A stretch of DNA of 20,212 bases, from contig JACQHU010000153.1 in the NCBI GenBank assembly GCA_016198805.1, forward strand, positions 1-20,212, written 5' to 3'. The DNA is from Armatimonadota bacterium (GTDB lineage Bacteria > Sysuimicrobiota > Sysuimicrobiia > Sysuimicrobiales > Humicultoraceae). The notes under the pieces were generated by a model. That model ran no database searches, was not told where the DNA came from, and saw only the letters and a list, made by a program, of their open reading frames with translations. The position numbers were made by a program, and so were the translations under genes. This document shows positions 7,331-13,913 of this stretch, in pieces; positions within the stretch are counted from its first letter, which is position 1; every line of letters begins with the position of its first letter.

Positions 7331-9094
7331 CCGACCGTCGGCATCATCCGCCGCAGTGCCTACTTTGACTCGGTCGCCCTGATGCTCGCCCAGCGAGAGG
7401 CGCGCGAGCAGCCGGGTGTTGAGGAAGTGGGCCTGGTGATGACGACCGACGCCAACAAGGCGCTGCTGCGGTCCAGCGGCCTCGATTTCCCCGAACTCGC
7501 CGGTGCCGGCCCCGACGATCTGGCCGTCGTCGCGCGGGCCGCGACGGCAGACGCGGCACAGGCTGCGGTGGCGCTGGCACAGGAGGCGCTGACGCGCCGG
7601 CGGGTCTCGACCACCCCAGGCGCCTACCGTCCCAAGACCATCGCCTCCGCGTTGCGCATGCTGCCGGAGGCGACGCTGGCGGTGATCTCCGTGCCGGGCC
7701 GGTTCGCCCGGCCGGTCGTCCGGGAGGCGCTGGACGCCGGGCTGCACGTCCTGCTATTCTCCGACAACGTTCCCATCGAGCACGAAATCGAACTCAAGGC
7801 CTTCAGCCGCGAGCGGGGCCTGCTCCTGATGGGGCCGGACTGCGGGACGGCGATCATCGGCGGGGCGGCGCTGGGGTTCGCCAACCGGGTGCGGTCAGGC
7901 CAGATCGGGCTGGTGGCGGCGGCGGGGACCGGCCTGCAGGAGGTGACCTCGCTCATTCACCGGTTCGGGGGCGGCATCACCCACGCCATCGGCACCGGCG
8001 GAAGAGACCTGTCAGCCGCCGTCGGCGGCGCGACGATGCTGCAGGGCTTGCGGGCCCTGGCGCTGGATCTCGAGACCGAGGTGATCGTGCTGATCAGCAA
8101 GCCGCCGGCGCCGCAGGTTGCCGGCCGGATCGTGGCTGCGGCGGCCGCCTGCGGGAAACCGGTGATCGTGAACTTCGTGGGCGCCGTGGTGGCAGCCGAT
8201 GGGAGGATCGAGAGCGCCTCGACCCTGGAGGACGCCGCGCGCCTGGCCGTGCGGCGTGCCTACGGCATCGATCCCGGGTCGGCGACGCTCCGGGCCCTGC
8301 CGGCACAGGAAGCCGGTCGGCTGGCGCGTGGCCAGCGGTACCTCCGGGGGCTCTACAGCGGCGGCACCCTGTGCTACGAGGCCCTGGTGCTGCTGCGCCC
8401 GCACCTGGGCGCGGTGCGGTCCAACACGCCGCTCCATCCGTCCGAGGCGCTCGACCCTGTGACCCACAGCATCGAACACACCGTGATCGACATGGGCGGG
8501 GATGAGTTTACCCAGAGCCGGCTGCACCCCATGCTCGACCCGATGATGCGGCTGCAGCGGCTGCGCCAGGAGGCGGCCGACGCGGATGTGGCCATCCTGC
8601 TCTTCGACGTGGTCCTCGGCTACGGGGCCCACCCCGATCCGGGCGGCGCGCTGGTCCCCGTGCTGCGGGAGATCGGCGAGGAGGCGCGCGCCGCCGGCCG
8701 GCACCTCAGCATCGTAGCGTCGGTCTGCGGCACCGACGACGACCCGCAGCAGGCGTCCGCGCAGCGGGAGGCGCTGGTCGAAGCCGGCACGCTGGTGGAG
8801 GAGAGCAACGCGCGCGCGGTGCGCCTGGCCGGGCTGATCGCCGAGGCGCACGGCAGCCGTGGCCTCCCCGCGGAGAGGACCATGGTGGCTGCCGCGCCCG
8901 AGCCACCGGCGTGGCCGGAGGTCGGCCCGATCGGGGCGTTGCTGCGCAAGGCGCCGGCGGTCATCAACATCGGGCTCGAACTGTTCGCGGAGAGTCTGCA
9001 GGCCCAGGCTGTGCCCGTCGTGTCGCTGGACTGGCAGCCGCCGGCTGGCGGCAAGCAGCATCTGCTGGACCTGCTGGACAAGCTGGAGGCCTAG
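7328..9094 (+). CDS. fdrA: FdrA/AllF-like protein (oxamate carbamoyltransferase subunit family)
   Basis: The 588-residue product belongs to the FdrA family, related to succinyl-CoA synthetase. FdrA of E. coli (AllF) is one of three proteins (AllF, AllG, AllH) reported to form oxamate carbamoyltransferase, which splits oxalurate into oxamate and carbamoyl phosphate in anaerobic allantoin breakdown. The N-terminal part (1-95) is family-specific. A Rossmann-like CoA-binding-type domain follows (about 103-180), with MGPDCGTAI (168-176). The ligase-like part carries GTGGRDLS (222-229), GLYSGGTLCYEAL (341-353) and HPMLDP (400-405). The tail has NIGLELFAESL and DWQPPAGG, a recurrent module in these proteins. 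It is slightly longer than E. coli FdrA (about 555). Start is GTG inside a tandem repeat. A DUF1116/AllG-like gene follows after a five-gene importer, which supports a carbamoyltransfer role. The true substrate here is unproven. Confidence 0.88.
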   Translation: MPTVGIIRRSAYFDSVALMLAQREAREQPGVEEVGLVMTTDANKALLRSSGLDFPELAGAGPDDLAVVARAATADAAQAAVALAQEALTRRRVSTTPGAYRPKTIASALRMLPEATLAVISVPGRFARPVVREALDAGLHVLLFSDNVPIEHEIELKAFSRERGLLLMGPDCGTAIIGGAALGFANRVRSGQIGLVAAAGTGLQEVTSLIHRFGGGITHAIGTGGRDLSAAVGGATMLQGLRALALDLETEVIVLISKPPAPQVAGRIVAAAAACGKPVIVNFVGAVVAADGRIESASTLEDAARLAVRRAYGIDPGSATLRALPAQEAGRLARGQRYLRGLYSGGTLCYEALVLLRPHLGAVRSNTPLHPSEALDPVTHSIEHTVIDMGGDEFTQSRLHPMLDPMMRLQRLRQEAADADVAILLFDVVLGYGAHPDPGGALVPVLREIGEEARAAGRHLSIVASVCGTDDDPQQASAQREALVEAGTLVEESNARAVRLAGLIAEAHGSRGLPAERTMVAAAPEPPAWPEVGPIGALLRKAPAVINIGLELFAESLQAQAVPVVSLDWQPPAGGKQHLLDLLDKLEA

Positions 9095-9119
9095 GGGCAG
9101 GACCGGTGGCGCGCGGGAC

Positions 9120-9128
9120 TGTTACAAT
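9120..9128 (+). promoter_or_regulatory. Candidate extended -10 promoter for the importer operon
   Basis: TG-T-TACAAT matches the extended -10 form (TGn followed by a box with 5 of 6 matches to TATAAT). No good -35 box is seen upstream, as allowed for extended -10 promoters. It lies in a short AT-rich patch 26 nt after the fdrA-like stop. Transcription from here would give a leader carrying the stem-loop at 9147-9168. Confidence 0.35.
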
Positions 9129-9146
9129 AACTGCAATAACGTCGCC

Positions 9147-9168
9147 GCCCCCATGGCGCCACGGGGGC
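9147..9168 (+). promoter_or_regulatory. Leader stem-loop upstream of the binding-protein gene
   Basis: GCCCCC (9147-9152) pairs with GGGGGC (9163-9168), and TGGCGCCA between them can pair further after one A/C mismatch. No T-tract follows. It may be an attenuator or an mRNA-stabilising element between the fdrA-like gene and the importer genes; function is inferred only from position. Confidence 0.4.
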
Positions 9169-9184
9169 ACGCACGAAGCCTTTC

Positions 9185-9194
9185 AGGAGGAGGG
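9185..9194 (+). promoter_or_regulatory. Strong Shine-Dalgarno that decides the start at 9202
   Basis: AGGAGGAGGG ends 7 nt before the ATG at 9202. The frame is open back to 8911, but that upstream part overlaps the fdrA-like gene and carries no signal peptide. This site plus the signal peptide fix the start. Confidence 0.85.
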
Positions 9195-9201
9195 ACGCGT
9201 C

Positions 9202-10467
9202 ATGAAGAGGATGAAAGGCCTGGCCCTCATGGTCCTGGTGGTGGGCCTCTCTGTGGCGTTCGCTGCCCAGGCTCCCGCGACCACGCTCGGGACCGCACCG
9301 ACCTCACTGCTGGCCCAGGCGCCCAGGCTCGAGCGCAACATCAAAGTGGGCATCGTGGACACCTACAGCGGGCCGGCGGCCGTGTTCGGCACCGATGCGC
9401 TCAACGGCTTCAAGCTCGCGCTGGCGGAGATCAACAAGGAGGGCGTGCTGGGCGCCAAGATCGACTTCGTCACGCGCGACGAGAGGTTCTCTCCGGAGAT
9501 CGGTCTGAGCATGGCGCGGGAGCTGATCCTGCAGGAGAAGGTTGACGTGGTGGTCGGCACGATCAACAGCGCCACCGCGCTCGCGATCTCGTCCTATGTC
9601 AAGGACCAGAAGGTGCCCTTCGTTGTGTGGATCTCCAAGAGCGAGAAGATCACCGGCGCGAAGGGCCATCGCTACGTGTTCTCCACCGGCGAGAACACCG
9701 CGATGGCTGGCCGCGCGATTGCTGAGGCCATGGCCCGAAGGCCGTACGTGAAGTACTGGCTCGCGGCCGATGACTACGAGTACGGACACGAGATCACCAA
9801 CTCGTTCTGGAAGTTCATGAAGCGGGCCAAGCCCGAGGTGACCCTGGCCGGGCAGACCTGGTGGCGGCCGGGCGAGCCGGACCTGGTGCCCTACCTGACG
9901 GCAATCATGGGCGCCAAGCCTGACGTCGTCTTCTTCGGCACCGGCGGCGCGAGCATGGCCAACGTCCTGAAGGCGGTGAAGACGACCGGCATGTCCGAGC
10001 GGATCCCAGCCGCGATTCACACCGCCATTGACCATGCGGTGCTCAAGCCACTGGGTGTCGGCGCGCCCGAGGGTGTGGTGGGCACCATCGACTACCTCTG
10101 GTACTATCCCGACACCCCGGCCAACCGGGCCTTCGCCAAAGCGTTCCAGGACGCGTATGGGGGCCCGCCCGGCTTTCCTGCCTTTCATGGCTACAACACC
10201 GCCTACTTCATTGCGCAGGCGTTCAAGAAGGCCAGATCGCTGGAGAGGGAAAAGTTCATCGACGCGCTGGAGGGACTGAGCATCAACACGCCCGTGGGTC
10301 AGGTCGAGATGCGCGCCTGCGACCACCAGGCAGTGTTGCCCCTGTTCCTGGGTGTGACGAAGAGGACGCCACAGTACGACTTCCTCGTCGCGACGAGCAT
10401 CACGACCCTGCGGGGCGAAGAGGTCATGCCGAGCTGCGACGATATCAAGAAAGCGCGCGGTCAGTAG
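9202..10467 (+). CDS. Branched-chain amino acid-type ABC transporter substrate-binding protein (LivK-like)
   Basis: This 421-residue exported protein is the periplasmic receptor of the importer encoded downstream. The signal peptide is MKRMKGLALMVLVVGLSVAFA, with cleavage near residues 20-25. The mature protein has the type I periplasmic-binding fold (Peripla_BP_6): IKVGIVDTYSGPAAVFGTDA (47-66) opens lobe 1, LNGFKLALAEINKEGVLG is the conserved first helix, VDVVVGTINSATALAIS (114-130) forms part of the ligand cleft, and KYWLAADDYEYGHE opens lobe 2. The C-terminal part has RACDHQAVLP and a terminal PSCDD, offering a possible disulfide. This family binds leucine-type amino acids but also amides, urea, aromatic acids and other small solutes, so the ligand cannot be read from the sequence. 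The flanking fdrA-like and DUF1116 genes suggest a ureido or amide compound; that is inference. Confidence 0.9.
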   Translation: MKRMKGLALMVLVVGLSVAFAAQAPATTLGTAPTSLLAQAPRLERNIKVGIVDTYSGPAAVFGTDALNGFKLALAEINKEGVLGAKIDFVTRDERFSPEIGLSMARELILQEKVDVVVGTINSATALAISSYVKDQKVPFVVWISKSEKITGAKGHRYVFSTGENTAMAGRAIAEAMARRPYVKYWLAADDYEYGHEITNSFWKFMKRAKPEVTLAGQTWWRPGEPDLVPYLTAIMGAKPDVVFFGTGGASMANVLKAVKTTGMSERIPAAIHTAIDHAVLKPLGVGAPEGVVGTIDYLWYYPDTPANRAFAKAFQDAYGGPPGFPAFHGYNTAYFIAQAFKKARSLEREKFIDALEGLSINTPVGQVEMRACDHQAVLPLFLGVTKRTPQYDFLVATSITTLRGEEVMPSCDDIKKARGQ

Positions 10468-10490
10468 CGAGTACTGCCTGAGGGCGTGCA

Positions 10491-10525
10491 CGGGTAGCTG
10501 GGCAGGGATCACGCCCAGCTACTTG
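10491..10525 (+). terminator. Stem-loop between binding-protein gene and first permease gene
   Basis: Perfect 10-bp arms GTAGCTGGGC (10494-10503) and GCCCAGCTAC (10513-10522) enclose a 9-nt loop. Two G-U pairs and one C-G pair extend the stem to 13 bp. The following TTGTGTTGT is T-rich but not a pure T-run. It probably acts as a partial terminator or 3' stabiliser, so that binding protein is made in excess over the membrane subunits. Confidence 0.6.
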
Positions 10526-10568
10526 TGTTGTCGAACGAGCAGCCCCGCGCGAACGAGGAGCCCCACGT

Positions 10569-11447
10569 ATGGATCTCAGCGTCGTCGGGAGCCAGCTGCT
10601 GGTCGGCCTGAGCCGGGCGATGATCCTGTTTATCGTGTCGGCGGGGCTGAGTTTTGTATTGGGTGTGCTGCGCGTGCCCAACATCTTCCACGGCTCGCTC
10701 TACATGATCGGCGCCTTCTCGGCGTTCAGCATCGCGACCTGGCTGGGCGGCCAGTCGACCGGCCTGTGGCTGGCCATGCTGGCGGCCCCCGTGGTCGCGG
10801 TGGCCATCGGCATGATCGTCGAGCGCGCGCTGCTGGCGCATCTGTACCGGCGCGAGCACCTCATGCTGATTCTGTTCACATGGGGCGTCATGCTCATCCT
10901 CAACGACCTGGTGAAACTGGCCTGGGGGCCAACCTACCGCTCGATCATGCCTCCCGCCGCGCTCCAGGGCTCGGCGTCGCTGTTGGGTATCGCCCTGCCC
11001 CGCTACAATCTGTTCCTCCTTCTCATCGGCCCGCTGGTCGCGGTGGGGTTGTGGCTGTTCACGCAAAGGACCCGGATCGGGAAGATTGCCCGGGCAGCCG
11101 CTGTCGACCAGGAGATGGTCGCCATCCTGGGGATCAACGTGAGCCGCGTCTTGGCCGTCGCGTTCCTGGTGGGGTGTTATCTAGCCGGGCTGGGTGGAGC
11201 GCTGGTGGCGCCGACGACGAGCATCACCCTGGGCATGGACCACTCCATCATTGTTGATGCCTTCTTGATCGTCACCATCGGCGGGCTGGGCAACATCTGG
11301 GGCGCCCTGGTCGGCGCGCTGGTGTTCGGCGTGACGCAGTCGCTGGGGCTCCTGGTCTGGCCGCAGTTCGCCGTGGTGTTCCCGTACCTCACGGTGGTCA
11401 TCGTGCTGCTCCTGCGGCCCCGGGGGTTGCTGCGATCGGTCTGGTGA
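10569..11447 (+). CDS. livH: Branched-chain amino acid-type ABC permease (LivH-like)
   Basis: This 292-residue polytopic inner-membrane protein has about eight hydrophobic segments. It begins with the LivH-type segment SQLLVGLSRAMILFIVSAGLS, followed by VLRVPNIFHGSLYMIGAF, which matches the family's G-V-x-N-x-x-H-G-x-x-x-M-G-A region. The cytoplasmic coupling loop is TRIGKIARAAAVDQEMVAIL followed by GINVSRV, as in LivH proteins. IGGLGNIWGALVGALVFGVT near the C-terminus is also typical. The ATG follows AGGAG at 10556-10560 with 8 nt spacing. Its stop overlaps the GTGA of the next permease frame, so coupling with LivM is likely. It forms the channel together with the LivM-like protein. Confidence 0.93.
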   Translation: MDLSVVGSQLLVGLSRAMILFIVSAGLSFVLGVLRVPNIFHGSLYMIGAFSAFSIATWLGGQSTGLWLAMLAAPVVAVAIGMIVERALLAHLYRREHLMLILFTWGVMLILNDLVKLAWGPTYRSIMPPAALQGSASLLGIALPRYNLFLLLIGPLVAVGLWLFTQRTRIGKIARAAAVDQEMVAILGINVSRVLAVAFLVGCYLAGLGGALVAPTTSITLGMDHSIIVDAFLIVTIGGLGNIWGALVGALVFGVTQSLGLLVWPQFAVVFPYLTVVIVLLLRPRGLLRSVW

Positions 11448-11451
11448 GGAG
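11447..11451 (+). promoter_or_regulatory. Shine-Dalgarno that favours the start at 11459
   Basis: AGGAG lies 7 nt before the GTG at 11459. The alternative GTG at 11444 overlaps the upstream stop (GTGA), but has no visible site before it. Confidence 0.55.
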
Positions 11452-11458
11452 ATCGAGG

Positions 11459-12451
11459 GTGCGCCAGGGGATCGGTGAGTCGAGGAGCCGCGGCGCGGTG
11501 GCCGCGGTTCTGGCGACCCTGCTCCTGCTGCCGGTCGTCCTGCCGGTGTTCTACACCTACATCGCGGCGCTGATCCTGGTGACCGCCCTCCTGGCAATGA
11601 GCCTCAATCTGGTGCTGGGGTACGGGGGAATCTACCAATTTCACCACGCGGTCTTCTACGGGGTCGGGGCCTATGCGCTGGCGCTCACGGTGACCAAAGC
11701 CGGGCTGTCGGCGTGGATCGGCTTCCTGGCTGGCCCTCTGGCGGCGGCCGCGGCGGGATGCCTCATCGGATGGTTTTGCGTCCGGCTGACGCGGTTGTAC
11801 TTCGGCATGCTTCAGATATCGCTCGGGTCCCTGCTCTGGATCATCGTGCTGCGGTGGTATCCGGTCACCGGTGGCGATGACGGGATCCACGGCATCCCGA
11901 TGCCGTCGCTCCTGGCGTCTCCGACCAGCGTTTACTACTTCATCCTGGCCGTCGTCGCCCTCTGTCTCGTGGTGCTGTACCGGGTCACAAGTTCTCCGTT
12001 TGGCGCGACACTGCAGGCGGTCCGGGACAATCCGCAGCGCTGCGAGGCCGTGGGCGTCAACGTCAGACGCCATCAGCTGGTGGCGATCGTCATTGCCGCC
12101 GGCATCGCCGGCGTCGCGGGTGTGCTCTACGTCGCCCTCGAGCGGTCGGTGTTCGCGAGCATGTTGTTCTGGGTGCTCTCCCTGGAGATCCTCGTCATGT
12201 GCCTGCTGGGCGGCTGGTTCACCTTCGCCGGGCCCATCGTGGGCGCGGCGATCATCGTGGCGCTACGGACGTTTGTCGGCAGGTATACCGAAAACTGGAC
12301 GATGATTCTCGGGATCATGATGATCCTCCTGATCTTCTTCATGCCTGAGGGCGTGATGGGGTTCCTGCTGGACCGGCTCGGGCGACGGCCCTCCGCGGTC
12401 GAGGAAGAGGCGCTGGCCTACCCGGCGCAGACCGCGGGAAAGGGCGGGTAA
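11459..12451 (+). CDS. livM: Branched-chain amino acid-type ABC permease (LivM-like)
   Basis: This second membrane subunit has 330 residues (335 if started at GTG 11444). It has multiple hydrophobic helices and LivM hallmarks: AMSLNLVLGYGGIYQFHHAVFYGVGAYA-type first repeat near residues 45-72, GGDDGIHGIPMP in the periplasmic loop, and the coupling loop SPFGATLQAVRDNPQRCEAVG followed by VNVRRHQ. GGWFTFAGPIVGAAIIV and FMPEGVMGFL close the protein as in other LivM members. It pairs with the LivH-like protein and docks the two ATPases encoded next. The 11459 start is preferred for its AGGAG; the 11444 start would give a 4-nt overlap. Both are plausible and change only five residues. Confidence 0.9.
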   Translation: MRQGIGESRSRGAVAAVLATLLLLPVVLPVFYTYIAALILVTALLAMSLNLVLGYGGIYQFHHAVFYGVGAYALALTVTKAGLSAWIGFLAGPLAAAAAGCLIGWFCVRLTRLYFGMLQISLGSLLWIIVLRWYPVTGGDDGIHGIPMPSLLASPTSVYYFILAVVALCLVVLYRVTSSPFGATLQAVRDNPQRCEAVGVNVRRHQLVAIVIAAGIAGVAGVLYVALERSVFASMLFWVLSLEILVMCLLGGWFTFAGPIVGAAIIVALRTFVGRYTENWTMILGIMMILLIFFMPEGVMGFLLDRLGRRPSAVEEEALAYPAQTAGKGG

Positions 12452-12452
12452 G

Positions 12453-13193
12453 ATGCTGCGCGTCGAGGAGGTGAGCAAGTCCTTCGACGGGTTCAGGGCG
12501 GTGCACCAGGCGCACCTGAGCGTCGAGGCCGGCGCCATCGTCGCGGTCATCGGCCCCAACGGCGCGGGGAAGACGACCCTGTTCAATCTCATCACCGGGG
12601 TGCTGACGCCGGACCGAGGGAGGGTCCTGTTTGAGGGAGTAGAGATCAGCCGGCAGCCGCCGTATGAGATCTGCCGGCGGGGCATTGCCCGGACGTTTCA
12701 GATCGCCAACATCTTCCCTCGCCTCACGGTGTTCGCCAATGTCCAGGTAGCCGTGCTCGCGCACGAGCGGCAGAGCCTGAATCTGATCCGTCCGGCGCGC
12801 ACACTGGCGGTCAGGGAGACCACCAGCATCCTGGAAGGCACAGGCCTGCAGCACAAGGCGCGGCGCCTGGCCGGGGCCCTCTCGCACGGGGATCAGCGCA
12901 TCCTGGAGATCGCCATTGCCCTGGGCAGCCAGCCGCGGCTCCTGGTCCTGGACGAACCCACGGCGGGGATGTCGCCGGAGGAGACGGCGGCGACCATGGC
13001 GTTGATCAGGCGCCTGGCGCGCGAGCGGGGCCTGACCATCCTGTTCTGCGAGCATGACATGGAGGTGGTCTTCTCCGTCGCCGAGAGCATCATGGTCATG
13101 CGCCAGGGACGGACCATCGTCCAGGGCCCGCCCGACGCGGTGAGGCAGAACCGGGAAGTGCAGGAAGCCTACCTGGGAACCAGCCATGCTTGA
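12453..13193 (+). CDS. livG: Branched-chain amino acid-type ABC ATPase (LivG-like)
   Basis: The 246-residue ATPase has Walker A GPNGAGKTT (34-42), the Q-loop region RTFQIANIFPRLTVFANV (80-97), signature LSHGDQR (143-149), Walker B LLVLDEP (163-169) and switch His201 in FCEHDM. The insertion between the Q-loop and the signature, the LSHGDQ form of the signature and the AGMSPEET stretch after Walker B are typical of LivG rather than LivF. The ATG is 1 nt after the LivM stop codon and the stop overlaps livF by 8 nt, so the genes are tightly coupled. It energises the importer together with LivF. Confidence 0.94.
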   Translation: MLRVEEVSKSFDGFRAVHQAHLSVEAGAIVAVIGPNGAGKTTLFNLITGVLTPDRGRVLFEGVEISRQPPYEICRRGIARTFQIANIFPRLTVFANVQVAVLAHERQSLNLIRPARTLAVRETTSILEGTGLQHKARRLAGALSHGDQRILEIAIALGSQPRLLVLDEPTAGMSPEETAATMALIRRLARERGLTILFCEHDMEVVFSVAESIMVMRQGRTIVQGPPDAVRQNREVQEAYLGTSHA

Positions 13194-13884
13194 GGTGGAG
13201 GGGATCCACACCTACTACGGCCTGAGCCACATCCTCTTCGATGTCTCGCTGCGGGTGGAGGCAGGGGAAGTGGTGTGCCTGCTGGGACGCAACGGGGCAG
13301 GCAAGACCACCACCCTGAAGAGCGTCATGGGGGTGACCCCGCCGAAGCGGGGGCGGATTCGCTTCAATGGCGAGGAGATCGTCGGCCGGCCGCCCCACGT
13401 GCTGGCGCAGATGGGGATGGGGTACGTCCCGGATGACCGGCGGATTTTTCCCGACCTCACCGTGAGAGAGAACCTGGAGATCGCAGCCAAGGACCCGGCA
13501 GGGCACCGACAGTGGGACAGGGACAGGGTCTACGCGCTGTTCCCCGCCCTGCGGGAAAAGGAGCCCGTCAAGGGCGGCCATCTCAGCGGAGGCGAACAGA
13601 AGATGCTGGCCATTGCCAGGGCGCTCATGGGCAACCCGGAGTTGCTCCTGTTGGACGAGCCGATGGAAGGGCTGGCTCCCCTGCTGGTGCGCGCGCTGGA
13701 GGAGCAGGTTCTCAAACTGAAGGCGATAAGCCTGACGGTCCTGCTGGCGGAGCAGAACGTGCACTCCGCCCTACGGCTGAGCGACCGCTGCTACGTGATC
13801 GATGACGGCCATATCCGGTTCCAGGGCAGCGTTTTGGACCTGAAAGAGAACGAGGAGGTCCGACGAAGGTATCTGCTGGTCTGA
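13186..13884 (+). CDS. livF: Branched-chain amino acid-type ABC ATPase (LivF-like)
   Basis: The 232-residue partner ATPase has Walker A GRNGAGKTT (34-42), GYVPDDRRIFPDLTVRENL (79-97, the LivF form of the Q-loop region), signature LSGGEQKMLAIARAL (133-147) and Walker B LLLLDEP (153-159), followed by MEGLAPLL. The LLAEQN motif (186-191) carries the Gln that replaces the usual switch His in LivF proteins. It starts 8 nt inside livG. With LivH, LivM, LivG and the binding protein it completes a full five-part importer. The DUF1116 gene starts 29 nt after its stop, which suggests the same transcript. Confidence 0.94.
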   Translation: MLEVEGIHTYYGLSHILFDVSLRVEAGEVVCLLGRNGAGKTTTLKSVMGVTPPKRGRIRFNGEEIVGRPPHVLAQMGMGYVPDDRRIFPDLTVRENLEIAAKDPAGHRQWDRDRVYALFPALREKEPVKGGHLSGGEQKMLAIARALMGNPELLLLDEPMEGLAPLLVRALEEQVLKLKAISLTVLLAEQNVHSALRLSDRCYVIDDGHIRFQGSVLDLKENEEVRRRYLLV

Positions 13885-13899
13885 GGGCAGGTGCTGCCC

Positions 13900-13907
13900 G
13901 GGGGGGG
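13900..13907 (+). repeat. G8 homopolymer serving as the likely ribosome binding site of the DUF1116 gene
   Basis: Eight consecutive G bases lie 6 nt before the GTG start at 13914. No other Shine-Dalgarno-like sequence is seen in the 29-nt gap. Homopolymers of this length can slip in replication, and they are also a place for sequencing error. Confidence 0.55.
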
Positions 13908-13913
13908 CGCCAG

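Noticed and set aside
7328..9094. Annotation of the FdrA-like protein as an acyl-CoA synthetase
   Set aside because: It shares the succinyl-CoA-synthetase-like fold, but the conserved blocks and the DUF1116 partner fit the FdrA/AllF family, whose known role is carbamoyl transfer.
8911..9201. N-terminal extension of the LivK-like protein inside the fdrA-like gene
   Set aside because: The extension is an out-of-frame reading of fdrA, has no signal peptide at its start, and a very strong ribosome binding site and signal peptide begin at 9202.
12453..13193. LSHGDQ signature of the LivG-like ATPase as a degenerate, inactive ABC motif
   Set aside because: This form is common in LivG-type ATPases and all other motifs are intact.
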